A stretch of DNA of 44,334 nucleotides from Microbacterium sp. (GTDB lineage Bacteria; Actinomycetota; Actinomycetes; Actinomycetales; Microbacteriaceae): the NCBI GenBank assembly GCA_003524435.1, contig DQHP01000122.1:13857-58190 (forward strand), given 5' to 3'. The notes under the pieces were generated by a model. That model saw only the letters and a list, made by a program, of their open reading frames with translations. It made no database searches and was not told the DNA's origin. Positions 17,180-24,733 of this stretch are shown piece by piece (the first letter of the stretch is position 1; each line of letters starts with the position of its first letter). The translations under genes and the position numbers were made by a program.

Positions 17180-17464
17180 TTGAGTACCAACGCGCTGCTT
17201 CGCAGCACTACCCACCCGCCGTGTCCCGAGGGACAAGAAACTCTAGAAATCACGGTGCCGAGCGACCGAAACACGCTCGCGTTAACGGACCGCCTGTCTT
17301 TGCGCCTCGGCCTATGGCTGTTGCTTCGGGCTCGACGCCCACGCCGCGCACCGACGCCGCCCATGAGCCACGAGGACATGATGCGGCTGTTTGAAACTCA
17401 CCGCACAACTGAGCGCGAGTCACTCCTGATGCTCGCTTTCGACTCACAGCGTTACCTGCGCTAG
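17180..17464 (+). CDS. Small basic protein with one hydrophobic segment, unknown function
   Basis: Encodes 94 residues from a TTG start at 17180. A hydrophobic, leucine-rich stretch (LSLRLGLWLLLRA, around residues 39-52) is followed by a run of arginines and then a more ordinary helical tail (MSHEDMMRLFETHRTTERESLLML). Similar short proteins with a DRLxLRLGLWLLLR core occur in Microbacteriaceae, which supports a real gene, though I cannot name a family. The start is uncertain; there is only a weak GAAACGAG before it, and an internal ATG at 17363 would leave only the tail. The stop lies 15 bases before the first GNAT gene, so it should be co-transcribed and may be an accessory membrane-proximal partner. 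Confidence 0.55.
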   Translation: MSTNALLRSTTHPPCPEGQETLEITVPSDRNTLALTDRLSLRLGLWLLLRARRPRRAPTPPMSHEDMMRLFETHRTTERESLLMLAFDSQRYLR

Positions 17465-17479
17465 ACAAAAGGACTCGAA

Positions 17480-18571
17480 ATGAGCATCGCGTTGACAGAA
17501 AACACCACGCTGCACCCGCTTGCACTACCGCAGGCGGGTGCAGCCCCGACCCCGATGGTGCGCACCTACGCGGATGTCCGCAATCGTTCCATCCGTGATG
17601 TGACTGGGCGCGGTGACGACGACTTGACCGCGGAATCGCTGCTCCCGATCCTGCGCTCCAATGCAGACACGACCAAACGCCAGTGGTGCATCATGGCCGG
17701 TGACGAGATGGTCGGCGTTGCACCGCTGAGTATTCTCGCTGACGGCGGCGGTGAAACAGCGATCCTCATCATCAGCCTGCTCAAGCACGTATGGGGCCGC
17801 GGCATCGGCTCGGCGGCGTTACCTCATCTTGAGGACGAAGCACGAAAGGCAGGCGTCTGCCGGCTGCTGGTCTGGGTTGAACACCCGTCCACCGGCTCAG
17901 GCTCAAAGACGTTAGCCTCACCCACCGGGTTCGGAGATATTCCGCTCGATCATGCCGCACGTTTTCTCTCGCGCCACGGTTACACCCTGGAGCAAGTCGA
18001 GCGTGTCAGCACTCTCGACTGGTCAGACCGGCAGATCCAGAACATCACTGACCTGCGTGCTGAGGCCGAGTCAAAAGCTGTCGGCTATCGGGTCGTTCAG
18101 TGGATGCTCCCCACCCCGGCCGAACACGTCGCAGGTTATGCATGGATGAAGGAGCATATGTCCACCGATGTTCCCGATGCGGACCTCGCGATGCCTGCGG
18201 AGAAGTGGGATGCCGAGCGCATCACGCGTCACGACGAACGCTATCTACAGCGCGGGAACTGCGTGCTCGTCACTGCAGCGCAGCACGTCGATACCGGCGA
18301 GCTCTGCGCGTACAACGAGCTGGCCATCGGGCCGGACCGCGCGGAAGTCTCGCACCAGGAAGACACTCTGGTGCTGGCATCTCATCGGGGCAACCGGCTA
18401 GGGATGCTGGTGAAAGCCACCGGCCTAGCCTCCTGGCGTGAGTTGCACCCCGACTCCTCCACCGTGATCACATACAACGCCGAAGAGAATCGTCCGATGC
18501 TCGACATCAACGAAGCGCTCGGTTTCGCGCCCATCTCATATGAAGGCGCGTGGAAGAAGGAACTGACATGA
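17480..18571 (+). CDS. Tandem-domain GNAT N-acetyltransferase (first paralogue)
   Basis: Protein of 363 residues made of two GNAT folds. The N-terminal domain carries an acetyl-CoA pyrophosphate-binding loop WGRGIGSA (residues 105-112). The C-terminal domain carries HRGNRLGMLVKA (302-313), followed by the stretch NAEENRPMLDINEA (333-346) that is also found unchanged in the next gene. The two-domain arrangement is like MshD-type or aminoglycoside-modifying acetyltransferases in outline, but the sequence is not that of a characterised enzyme. AAAAGGA stands 6 bases before the ATG. The following gene overlaps its stop by four bases, so the pair is translationally coupled. The acceptor molecule (antibiotic, polyamine, peptide or protein) cannot be told. 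Confidence 0.85.
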   Translation: MSIALTENTTLHPLALPQAGAAPTPMVRTYADVRNRSIRDVTGRGDDDLTAESLLPILRSNADTTKRQWCIMAGDEMVGVAPLSILADGGGETAILIISLLKHVWGRGIGSAALPHLEDEARKAGVCRLLVWVEHPSTGSGSKTLASPTGFGDIPLDHAARFLSRHGYTLEQVERVSTLDWSDRQIQNITDLRAEAESKAVGYRVVQWMLPTPAEHVAGYAWMKEHMSTDVPDADLAMPAEKWDAERITRHDERYLQRGNCVLVTAAQHVDTGELCAYNELAIGPDRAEVSHQEDTLVLASHRGNRLGMLVKATGLASWRELHPDSSTVITYNAEENRPMLDINEALGFAPISYEGAWKKELT

Positions 18572-19656
18572 CTGAAACTCTCACAAAAATTGTCATCACC
18601 TCGATGGTGATCCCGTCACGCACTGATGCGCCGGACAGCGAAGAATTCCGAACGATGATCGACCTCAGAAACCAGATGACGAGAATCGACGCTGGCATCG
18701 ATGACCTCGATGACACTCCCGAGCAGATTCTGCCGTCTTGGCTTGACCAGACCGATCGTCTTCGCCGCGGTTTCATTGCGCGCAGCCACGGTCAGATCGT
18801 GGGAGCGGCCTCAATCACGACGTCTTCACAACCGGGTACAACGTCCGCCGAGCTTGAACTGATGCTCCTCCCTGCCCAGTGGGAATCGGGAGTCGGCCGC
18901 GCCCTACTCGAACGTGCAGAGCAAGAAACTCTCGCCCTGGGGCGAGACGCTTTGTTGACCTGGACTCTGCACCCAGCTGATCCTCGCGAACGGATGCTGA
19001 AGCCCGCCACCGGCTGGGGCGAGGTCGCCCCGACGCCCATGAGCGATCTCTTGGAGATGAGTGGACATACTCTCGAACAGGTCGCACGCAACAGCGTGCT
19101 CGCGCTCGACGGGTCGCTCGAACGTGCCAAGCAAAGCCTGACGACGGCGACGGCATTCGCCGGTTCCGATTACCGCCTCATCAGTTGGACGCTTCCGACC
19201 CCGCGAGAGCTTCGCGCTGGTTATGCAGGTGTCATTGCCAGGATGGCCACGGATGTTCCCAGTGGCAATCTGGATATCACCGCGGAAACCTGGGATGCCG
19301 AGCGGATCGTTCGTCATGACGCGCAGTTCGCGGCCGGAGGCCAGACGGTGTCGGTCGCGGCGGTTATCCATGAGCCCACGGGCAATATGGTCGCAATCAA
19401 CGAACTGTGCATCGGGTCTGATCTCGCTGGCGTGACTCATCAGTGGGGCACGCTCGTCGTGAAAGAGCACCGGGGAAAACGCCTCGGCACCATTGTGAAG
19501 TGCGCGAACTTGCTCCGTTGGCACGAGGTCGCCCCCGACTCGCCAAAAATCTCGACATTCAACGCCGAAGAGAATAGGCCCATGCTCGACATCAACGAGG
19601 CCATCGGATTCGTGGCTGCGTCGTATGCAGGTGCCTGGCAGAAGAAGCTGTGCTGA
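18568..19656 (+). CDS. Tandem-domain GNAT N-acetyltransferase (second paralogue)
   Basis: A 362-residue paralogue of the preceding gene, colinear with it from end to end. It shows a degenerate N-terminal acetyl-CoA loop (WESGVGRALLERAEQE) and a well-kept C-terminal loop HRGKRLGTIVKCANL (residues 301-315), then NAEENRPMLDINEAIGF. WDAERI(V/T)RHD and (L/M)PTP-R/A-E segments are also shared between the two. Start ATG 18568 forms ATGA with the stop of the first copy; this is preferred over the ATG at 18550 because the two proteins then match in length. The first copy keeps a good loop in both domains and the second mainly in its C-terminal domain, which hints at divided roles after duplication. 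Confidence 0.85.
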   Translation: MTETLTKIVITSMVIPSRTDAPDSEEFRTMIDLRNQMTRIDAGIDDLDDTPEQILPSWLDQTDRLRRGFIARSHGQIVGAASITTSSQPGTTSAELELMLLPAQWESGVGRALLERAEQETLALGRDALLTWTLHPADPRERMLKPATGWGEVAPTPMSDLLEMSGHTLEQVARNSVLALDGSLERAKQSLTTATAFAGSDYRLISWTLPTPRELRAGYAGVIARMATDVPSGNLDITAETWDAERIVRHDAQFAAGGQTVSVAAVIHEPTGNMVAINELCIGSDLAGVTHQWGTLVVKEHRGKRLGTIVKCANLLRWHEVAPDSPKISTFNAEENRPMLDINEAIGFVAASYAGAWQKKLC

Positions 19657-19741
19657 TTGTCATCCGCTGGGATGACCACGTAGCGCCGATCTGCACCTTG
19701 CGAGGGATGATCCGCGCCGCGTGAGCGGCGACGCTGGATAT
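19657..19741 (+). promoter_or_regulatory. Gap between GNAT pair and ABC transporter with small hairpin
   Basis: GTCATCC-GCTG-GGATGAC (about 19660-19677) forms a 7-bp hairpin right after the second GNAT stop. It lacks a T-run, so termination would be weak and read-through into the ABC genes is possible. No clear promoter box is seen. Confidence 0.35.
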
Positions 19742-20437
19742 ATGAACAATCCTGTCATCCACGCACGCAATCTGACGAAGACCTACGGCACAACTGCGGC
19801 CCTTGCCGGCGTTGGCGTGACGGTGCAGCGGGGCGAGTCAGTGGCCATCATGGGTGCCTCTGGTTCCGGCAAAACAACCCTGCTGCACGTACTCGCCGGA
19901 ATCACCGCCCCCGACAGCGGACAAGTGACCTTCGCACCAGCGGCGGGTACTTCACTCGATGTCACCGCCATGAACGAACGTGAGCGCTCGCGACTTCGTC
20001 GGCAATCATTCGGGTTCGTTTTCCAGCAAGGCCTCCTCATCCCGGAGCTCACTGCAGTCGAGAACATCGCGCTCGCGATGATGATCAACGGTTCGCCGCG
20101 AAACGTGGCTCTGGAACACGCCAGCGGATGGATGGCCTCGCTCGGTCTCGCCGGGCTCGAACAGCGTCGCATCGGAGAGCTCTCCGGTGGTCAAGCACAG
20201 CGCGTCGCCATCGCACGTGCGCAGGTCACCGGCGCCGAGTTGGTATTTGCCGACGAGCCAACCGGCGCCCTCGATTCGCGCACCTCGGGTGAGGTAATGG
20301 ATGCTTTGCTCTGGTCGAGCACCGGACAAGGACGTACTCTCCTCGTCGTCACTCACGATGCAGAAGTGGCAGCACGCTGCTCACGCACTGTGCACGTCCG
20401 CGACGGTCGCGTTATCGATGCGGAGGTTTCGGCATGA
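19742..20437 (+). CDS. ABC transporter ATP-binding protein (MacB/LolD type)
   Basis: Nucleotide-binding subunit of 231 residues with Walker A GASGSGKTT (38-46), Q-loop FGFVFQQGLL, signature LSGGQAQRVAIARA, Walker B LVFADEPTGALD and the H-loop in VVTHDAEVA. The order and the short length fit the LolD/MacB subgroup that works with FtsX-type permeases. ATG 19742 is used; an in-frame GTG at 19721 is possible. The permease starts within its stop codon (ATGA). Such pairs export lipophilic compounds or antimicrobial peptides, or act mechanically on envelope enzymes; the substrate is not inferable. Confidence 0.92.
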   Translation: MNNPVIHARNLTKTYGTTAALAGVGVTVQRGESVAIMGASGSGKTTLLHVLAGITAPDSGQVTFAPAAGTSLDVTAMNERERSRLRRQSFGFVFQQGLLIPELTAVENIALAMMINGSPRNVALEHASGWMASLGLAGLEQRRIGELSGGQAQRVAIARAQVTGAELVFADEPTGALDSRTSGEVMDALLWSSTGQGRTLLVVTHDAEVAARCSRTVHVRDGRVIDAEVSA

Positions 20438-21753
20438 ACGCGCGCGTTCTCACGATGCTTATGCGGCCCGCACCGGGCCAATCCGCGGTGCTCGCACTGC
20501 CCGCTATCGCTTTTGCCCTCGTCACCGCTCTCCTGCTCACCGTTGTGGGCGGTGCACAGGCGTTCTGGAGCTGGACCGATCCGGATGCCGCGATCTATCA
20601 AGCACTCGCAGCCATAGCGCTCGTCCTCCTGGTCGTGCCGTTGGCGACACTCGGCGGGGCGGCCGCGAGGTTGTCGGCGCGGCGTCGCGATGAGCGACTG
20701 TCGACGTTGCGGTTGCTGGGGGTTTCTCCCGCCGGCGTCGTTACTGCGACCGTGCTGGAATCTACTGTGGTCGCTGCGGCAGGGGCACTTGCCGGTGTGC
20801 TGGGGTATCTCACGCTCGCGCCGCTGATCGCTTTGATCCCGTTTCGGGGCGAGGCCCTCGGTCTCAGCGCGGTGATTCTTCCTCCACTCAGCATCCTTGC
20901 TGTCATCGCTGGCGTCATCCTGCTCGCTGTTGTCAGCGCAGCCATCGGTCTTCGGCGGGTCGTGATCTCACCGCTGGGTGTGCGCACACGAACTGATGTT
21001 CCGCGCGTTCACTGGAGCCGTGCGGTTCTTGCAGTCGCCGTTGTTGTCGGAGCCTTCGGCGTTGTGCAGGTCTTCCCTGGGACAGCCGGACTTGTCATCA
21101 CGATCATCGTCCTCGCCGGAATTTTTGCCATCGCGCTGGCCGTATTGAACCTCATCGGACCGTGGGCGCTCAAAGTGCACGCGAACCAAAACCTCCGTCG
21201 CGCGGAGAAGCCAGAGCGCTTACTAGCAGCACGTTTCGTTCTTGAATCTCCCAAGGCCGCATGGCGGCAGGTCAGCGGGATCGCAATGGCGAGCTTTATG
21301 GCCGTCTTCGCAGGCACAGGCGTCGCAACCCTCGACACTATGAGCGGTGCGGAATCAGAGGCAAACATGCTTCTCGCAGCCGATATTCGTACCGGTCTCA
21401 TCATCACTCTGGTGGCATCATTCGTCATGGTTGCCATCTCCGTCGGCGTGAATCAGGCTTCCGGCATCCTCGACCAACGAGAGCTGCATCGCAGTCTGCA
21501 TTTTCTTGGCGTGCCTCTCGAGACCGTCGACGCCGCTCGCACCCGCGCGATCATGGCTCCGCTGCTGCTCACCGCGATCGGCTCTGCGCTGTGCGCGGTT
21601 GTGCTCGTCTTCCCGCTTGTTGGCATCGCGCTCGTTGTCGCGCCACTATCGATCCTGACCATTGTGGCGGTCATCGGTATCGGAATCGCACTGGTGTGGT
21701 CAGGGGTTCGAATAACTCGTCCCCTCCTCGGCCGCGCCTTTCAGCCGGCCTGA
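20434..21753 (+). CDS. FtsX-like ABC transporter permease
   Basis: Integral membrane partner of the preceding ATPase, 439 residues with about eight to ten hydrophobic segments in two clusters (roughly residues 15-190 and 200-430). The FtsX-type coupling region is suggested by RRRDERLSTLRLLGVSPAGVV in the first half and LDQRELHRSLHFLGVPLETV in the second, which looks like an internally duplicated design. No large extracytoplasmic MacB domain is present. The gene ends inside a tandem 29/30-bp duplication shared with the end of mutM. Confidence 0.88.
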   Translation: MNARVLTMLMRPAPGQSAVLALPAIAFALVTALLLTVVGGAQAFWSWTDPDAAIYQALAAIALVLLVVPLATLGGAAARLSARRRDERLSTLRLLGVSPAGVVTATVLESTVVAAAGALAGVLGYLTLAPLIALIPFRGEALGLSAVILPPLSILAVIAGVILLAVVSAAIGLRRVVISPLGVRTRTDVPRVHWSRAVLAVAVVVGAFGVVQVFPGTAGLVITIIVLAGIFAIALAVLNLIGPWALKVHANQNLRRAEKPERLLAARFVLESPKAAWRQVSGIAMASFMAVFAGTGVATLDTMSGAESEANMLLAADIRTGLIITLVASFVMVAISVGVNQASGILDQRELHRSLHFLGVPLETVDAARTRAIMAPLLLTAIGSALCAVVLVFPLVGIALVVAPLSILTIVAVIGIGIALVWSGVRITRPLLGRAFQPA

Positions 21754-21801
21754 GTGTCTAACGGCGCCGCTAGCCGGCCTGAATCGTCTAGCGGCGCCGC
21801 T
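21743..21801. repeat. Tandem 29/30-bp duplication across the permease and mutM gene ends
   Basis: Unit 1 (21743-21771) and unit 2 (21772-21801) share AGCCGGCCTGA, then TCTA and CGGCGCCGCT, differing at a few bases. The stop of the permease lies in unit 1 and the stop of mutM in unit 2. Unit 1 also contains an extra copy of the last mutM codons (three Arg and a TAG stop). Each unit carries the palindromic core CGGCGCCG. Confidence 0.85.
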
Positions 21802-22651
21802 GACAGCGCGGGCAGTAGTGCGAACTCCGGTTCATGAATGCTTCCCGCACGATGAGCGTGCCGCAGCGAGAGCAGCCCTCGCCGCCACGACCGTATGCGT
21901 TGAGCGAGTGTGCGAAGTAGCCAGCCTGCCCATTGACGTTCACGTACTGTGCGTCAAAACTCGTGCCGCCCTCGGCGAGGGCTTTCTCCAGGACCAGTCG
22001 CACCTCGGCGAGGAGCCGACGCACCGCCTGAGCCGACAGCGCGACTCCCTGTGTCTCAGGATGAATACGGGCCGCCCACAGTGACTCGTCGGCGTAAATG
22101 TTTCCGATTCCACTGACCAACGTCTGGTCGAGAAGAATCCGCTTGACCGCGCTGGCGCGGCGACGCACACGAGTGATAAAAGCGGCGTCGTCGAAGCCAG
22201 GGTCCAAAGGGTCGCGAGCTATGTGCTGGACCTGCGACGGAATCAGGTCGGCGGCGTCGAGTACAAGGTCGTCGATTGCGAGCGACCCGAACGTACGTTG
22301 ATCGGCGAATAGCACCGCTAGTGCGCCGTGCTGCGGATGCTGAATACCGAGCCGAACACGTTCGTGGCGCTCGGCTGGAGCGTCAGGTTCGCGCAGAAGC
22401 ATCTGACCGCTCATGCCAAGATGCGCGGTCATCGCGCGGCTTCCGCCGGCCAGCGGCAGCCAGAGAAACTTGCCGCGCCGTGAAGCCGCGACGATCGTCG
22501 CTCCTTCCAAACGTGCGACGAAGTCTTCTGCCCCGGCCGCGTGCCGGGTCAGCGCACGCTCATCGAATACCGAGACGCTAGTGACCGTCGCGCCGATGAC
22601 AGCGGGGGCGAGACCGGCGCGAACGACCTCGACCTCGGGAAGTTCAGGCAC
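21788..22651 (-). CDS. mutM: Formamidopyrimidine-DNA glycosylase
   Basis: Base-excision repair enzyme that removes oxidised purines and nicks the DNA strand. The mature N-terminus PELPEVE, with catalytic Pro2 and Glu3, follows a GTG start at 22651; RRGKFLWLP holds the active-site lysine (residue 61). The helix-two-turn-helix segment is VSGIGNIYADESLW, and the C-terminal zinc finger has four cysteines (CSRCG and CPRC). The GTG start overlaps the rnc stop by eight bases, giving translational coupling; the frame is open further upstream but that part lies inside rnc. 287 residues is normal. Last gene of the recG-coaD-yceD-rpmF-rnc-mutM run. Confidence 0.96.
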   Translation of the reverse strand: MPELPEVEVVRAGLAPAVIGATVTSVSVFDERALTRHAAGAEDFVARLEGATIVAASRRGKFLWLPLAGGSRAMTAHLGMSGQMLLREPDAPAERHERVRLGIQHPQHGALAVLFADQRTFGSLAIDDLVLDAADLIPSQVQHIARDPLDPGFDDAAFITRVRRRASAVKRILLDQTLVSGIGNIYADESLWAARIHPETQGVALSAQAVRRLLAEVRLVLEKALAEGGTSFDAQYVNVNGQAGYFAHSLNAYGRGGEGCSRCGTLIVREAFMNRSSHYCPRCQRRR

Positions 22652-23336
22652 TTTCGCTAAGGGTGCGCCATGCGCTGAGCGCCGCGGCCATCTCAGCGGT
22701 CTTCTTACTTGTGCCTTCACCGATCATGTTGACATCGCCAACAACCACCGTCGCGGTAAACCGGCGATCATGATCGGGACCGCTTGACGAGATCGAATAC
22801 ACCGGCGGCGGCGAGCCGAGACGAGCCGCAAGTTCTTGCAGATTCGTCTTGGGATCCATCGCCGCGCCGTAGCGTTCAGGGTCGGCGAGCAACGGCTCAG
22901 TCAAACGCAGCACGAGTGCGGTCGCGGCCTCTGGGCCAGCCGACAGGTAGGCCGCACCGATGACTGCTTCCATCGTGTCAGCGAGGATCGAGTCTTTGTC
23001 GCGCCCGCCGGTCTGCTCTTCACCGCGCCCCAGAAGAAGGTGCTCTCCCAGGCCGATGCCCCGCGCAACCTCTGCGAGAGCGATCGTTGAGACTACGCTC
23101 GCGCGCCGCTTGGCGAGTTGTCCCTCATCGATGTCAGGGTGCGTGGTGAACAGCATGACTGTCACCGCCTGCCCCAAGATCGAGTCGCCGAGAAACTCCA
23201 GCCGCTCATTATGCGGGATGCCACCATGCTCATACGCGTATGAGCGATGTGTCAACGCCAATGCGAGTAGCTCAGGGTCAATTTCGACCCTGAGCTTCTC
23301 GGCGAGAGGCGCCGTCTCTTTGGCGACCCCAGTCAC
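22644..23336 (-). CDS. rnc: Ribonuclease III
   Basis: Double-strand-specific endoribonuclease for rRNA and mRNA processing. The catalytic signature NERLEFLGDSIL is at residues 43-54, the second metal-binding segment DTMEAVIGAAYL follows, and the C-terminal double-stranded RNA-binding domain spans DPKTNLQELA to the end (about 160-228). The GTG start at 23336 gives the usual 230 residues. Lies between rpmF (17-bp gap) and mutM (8-bp overlap). Confidence 0.96.
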   Translation of the reverse strand: MTGVAKETAPLAEKLRVEIDPELLALALTHRSYAYEHGGIPHNERLEFLGDSILGQAVTVMLFTTHPDIDEGQLAKRRASVVSTIALAEVARGIGLGEHLLLGRGEEQTGGRDKDSILADTMEAVIGAAYLSAGPEAATALVLRLTEPLLADPERYGAAMDPKTNLQELAARLGSPPPVYSISSSGPDHDRRFTATVVVGDVNMIGEGTSKKTAEMAAALSAWRTLSESA

Positions 23337-23353
23337 GATCCTGAGACCGTGAT

Positions 23354-23563
23354 TCAGACGTCAGCGACCTTGCGGCCCTTGTACTCCATGAACAGCTCCG
23401 TGCCCTGCGAGTCGGTGACGACCTTCGCCTGGTGCGGACGGCTGTAGACGGTCTTGCCGTTCTCAACGGTCTTGACGAGTGCCGGAGCCTCCGCCTTCCA
23501 CTGCGCACGACGCGAGCGGGTGTTGGAACGGGAAACCTTGCGCTTCGGGGGGTTACCGGCCAT
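23354..23563 (-). CDS. rpmF: 50S ribosomal protein L32, cysteine-free form
   Basis: Large-subunit protein of 69 residues starting MAGNPPKRKVSRSNTRSRR, the unmistakable L32 N-terminus. The usual zinc-binding CxxC pairs are missing altogether; the C-terminal half is KTVYSRPHQAKVV...YKGRKVADV instead. This Zn-independent form is known from Microbacteriaceae and relatives. ATG 23563 is chosen because it begins the conserved segment and GAGAG lies upstream. Two bases separate it from the yceD stop. Confidence 0.95.
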   Translation of the reverse strand: MAGNPPKRKVSRSNTRSRRAQWKAEAPALVKTVENGKTVYSRPHQAKVVTDSQGTELFMEYKGRKVADV

Positions 23564-23565
23564 GG

Positions 23566-24129
23566 CTAACTCTCTTCTGTGTTCTCGGGACCGCGGCGCT
23601 CTGCCGCATTCCCCTGGTCTGTGATCTGTTGGAGCGCACTCCATCGAGGATCGATGGGAGCTGCTTGCTCCGCTCCGGTGCTTTCGGTCAGCCGCTCACC
23701 CGTTATCGGGTCAAGCCCGAGGCAACCCGGCTGACACACCGGCTGAAATGGAAGCGACAATACCGCCGCATCCCTGACTAGCGTTTCAAGATCCACGTGG
23801 TCGTCTTGAACCTCAAAGTCAGTTTCTTCCTCACTAGGATACGCGAAAAGCTCTTGGAACTCGACTTCGGCGGACTCGGCGATGTCAATCAGGCATCTCC
23901 CACACACGCCCGTGTACTTCGCGTCTGCGGTTCCGGACACGAGGATGCCCTCGTGCACAGCTTCCAAGCGGACCTCAAGATCGATTTCGGAGCCGGCCTC
24001 GTACGAGACGATGCCTTCTCCCCACTGCTCTTTCAGAGTGACGGAGAATGTGTGCTCCCGCATCTCACCGGGGTGTCGGACAATGTCACGTGCGGGCACC
24101 ACAAATGGGCCGTTCAGTCGTGTCTTCAC
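23566..24129 (-). CDS. YceD/DUF177 family protein
   Basis: Companion of rpmF in almost all bacteria, thought to bind or help process rRNA precursor in the large subunit. It carries the family core GILVSGTADAKYTGVCGRCL and VDLETLVRDAAVLSLPFQPVC, with two cysteine pairs (CGRC and CQPGC) that could hold a metal, followed by an acidic tail. GTG start at 24129 (MKTRLNGPFVV). 187 residues is usual. Same operon as rpmF and rnc. Confidence 0.92.
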   Translation of the reverse strand: MKTRLNGPFVVPARDIVRHPGEMREHTFSVTLKEQWGEGIVSYEAGSEIDLEVRLEAVHEGILVSGTADAKYTGVCGRCLIDIAESAEVEFQELFAYPSEEETDFEVQDDHVDLETLVRDAAVLSLPFQPVCQPGCLGLDPITGERLTESTGAEQAAPIDPRWSALQQITDQGNAAERRGPENTEES

Positions 24130-24207
24130 ATCACCATGCTACCGGCCATGAAAGAAAGTCGGGCAGTCACCTTCGGCGCTTCCCCCACCACGGTGCTCAG
24201 CGAAGAC

Positions 24208-24705
24208 TCAGATTCCGCGGGCTCCGGTGTCGAGGAACGCGGCGACGGCTCGCGGCACGAACGGCGAGATATCGCCACCGAGGCCCGCAACCTGACGAAC
24301 GAGAGAGCTGGAAACCATCGCGTGGGAGGGGTCAGGCAGCAAGAACACCGTTTCGATGTCAGCAAGATGCCGGTTCACAATCGCCATCGGAGACTCATAG
24401 GCCACATCGATCTGGGAGCGAATCCCCTTCACGAGAACGCTCGCGTCTACATCACGCGCATAGTCAACGAGCAGGCCCATGCTCCACGACCCGACCACAA
24501 TACGACCGCTCATACCGTCTTCTGCGATCGACTGTTCCAGAAGAGAGAGACGTTGCGCGATAGGGAGCATCGCTTCTTTACCGGGGTTGTGCACCACAAG
24601 AACGTGAAGCTCGTCGTACAGTTTCGCGGCACGACGAATCACATCGAGGTGACCAAGGGTGGGCGGGTCAAACGAACCCGGGACAACGGCGATCCGGCTG
24701 CTCAT
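24208..24705 (-). CDS. coaD: Pantetheine-phosphate adenylyltransferase
   Basis: Makes dephospho-coenzyme A from 4'-phosphopantetheine and ATP. The nucleotidyltransferase motif GSFDPPTLGHLD (residues 10-21) and the C-terminal SSSLVRQVAGLGGDI are diagnostic. Start ATG 24705 (MSSRIAVVPG) is preferred to the GTG two codons upstream. 165 residues is normal. It follows recG by about 28 bases and is followed by yceD after 78 bases. Confidence 0.96.
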   Translation of the reverse strand: MSSRIAVVPGSFDPPTLGHLDVIRRAAKLYDELHVLVVHNPGKEAMLPIAQRLSLLEQSIAEDGMSGRIVVGSWSMGLLVDYARDVDASVLVKGIRSQIDVAYESPMAIVNRHLADIETVFLLPDPSHAMVSSSLVRQVAGLGGDISPFVPRAVAAFLDTGARGI

Positions 24706-24733
24706 GCGCACCAGCCTAGGGCACCGCGCGACC

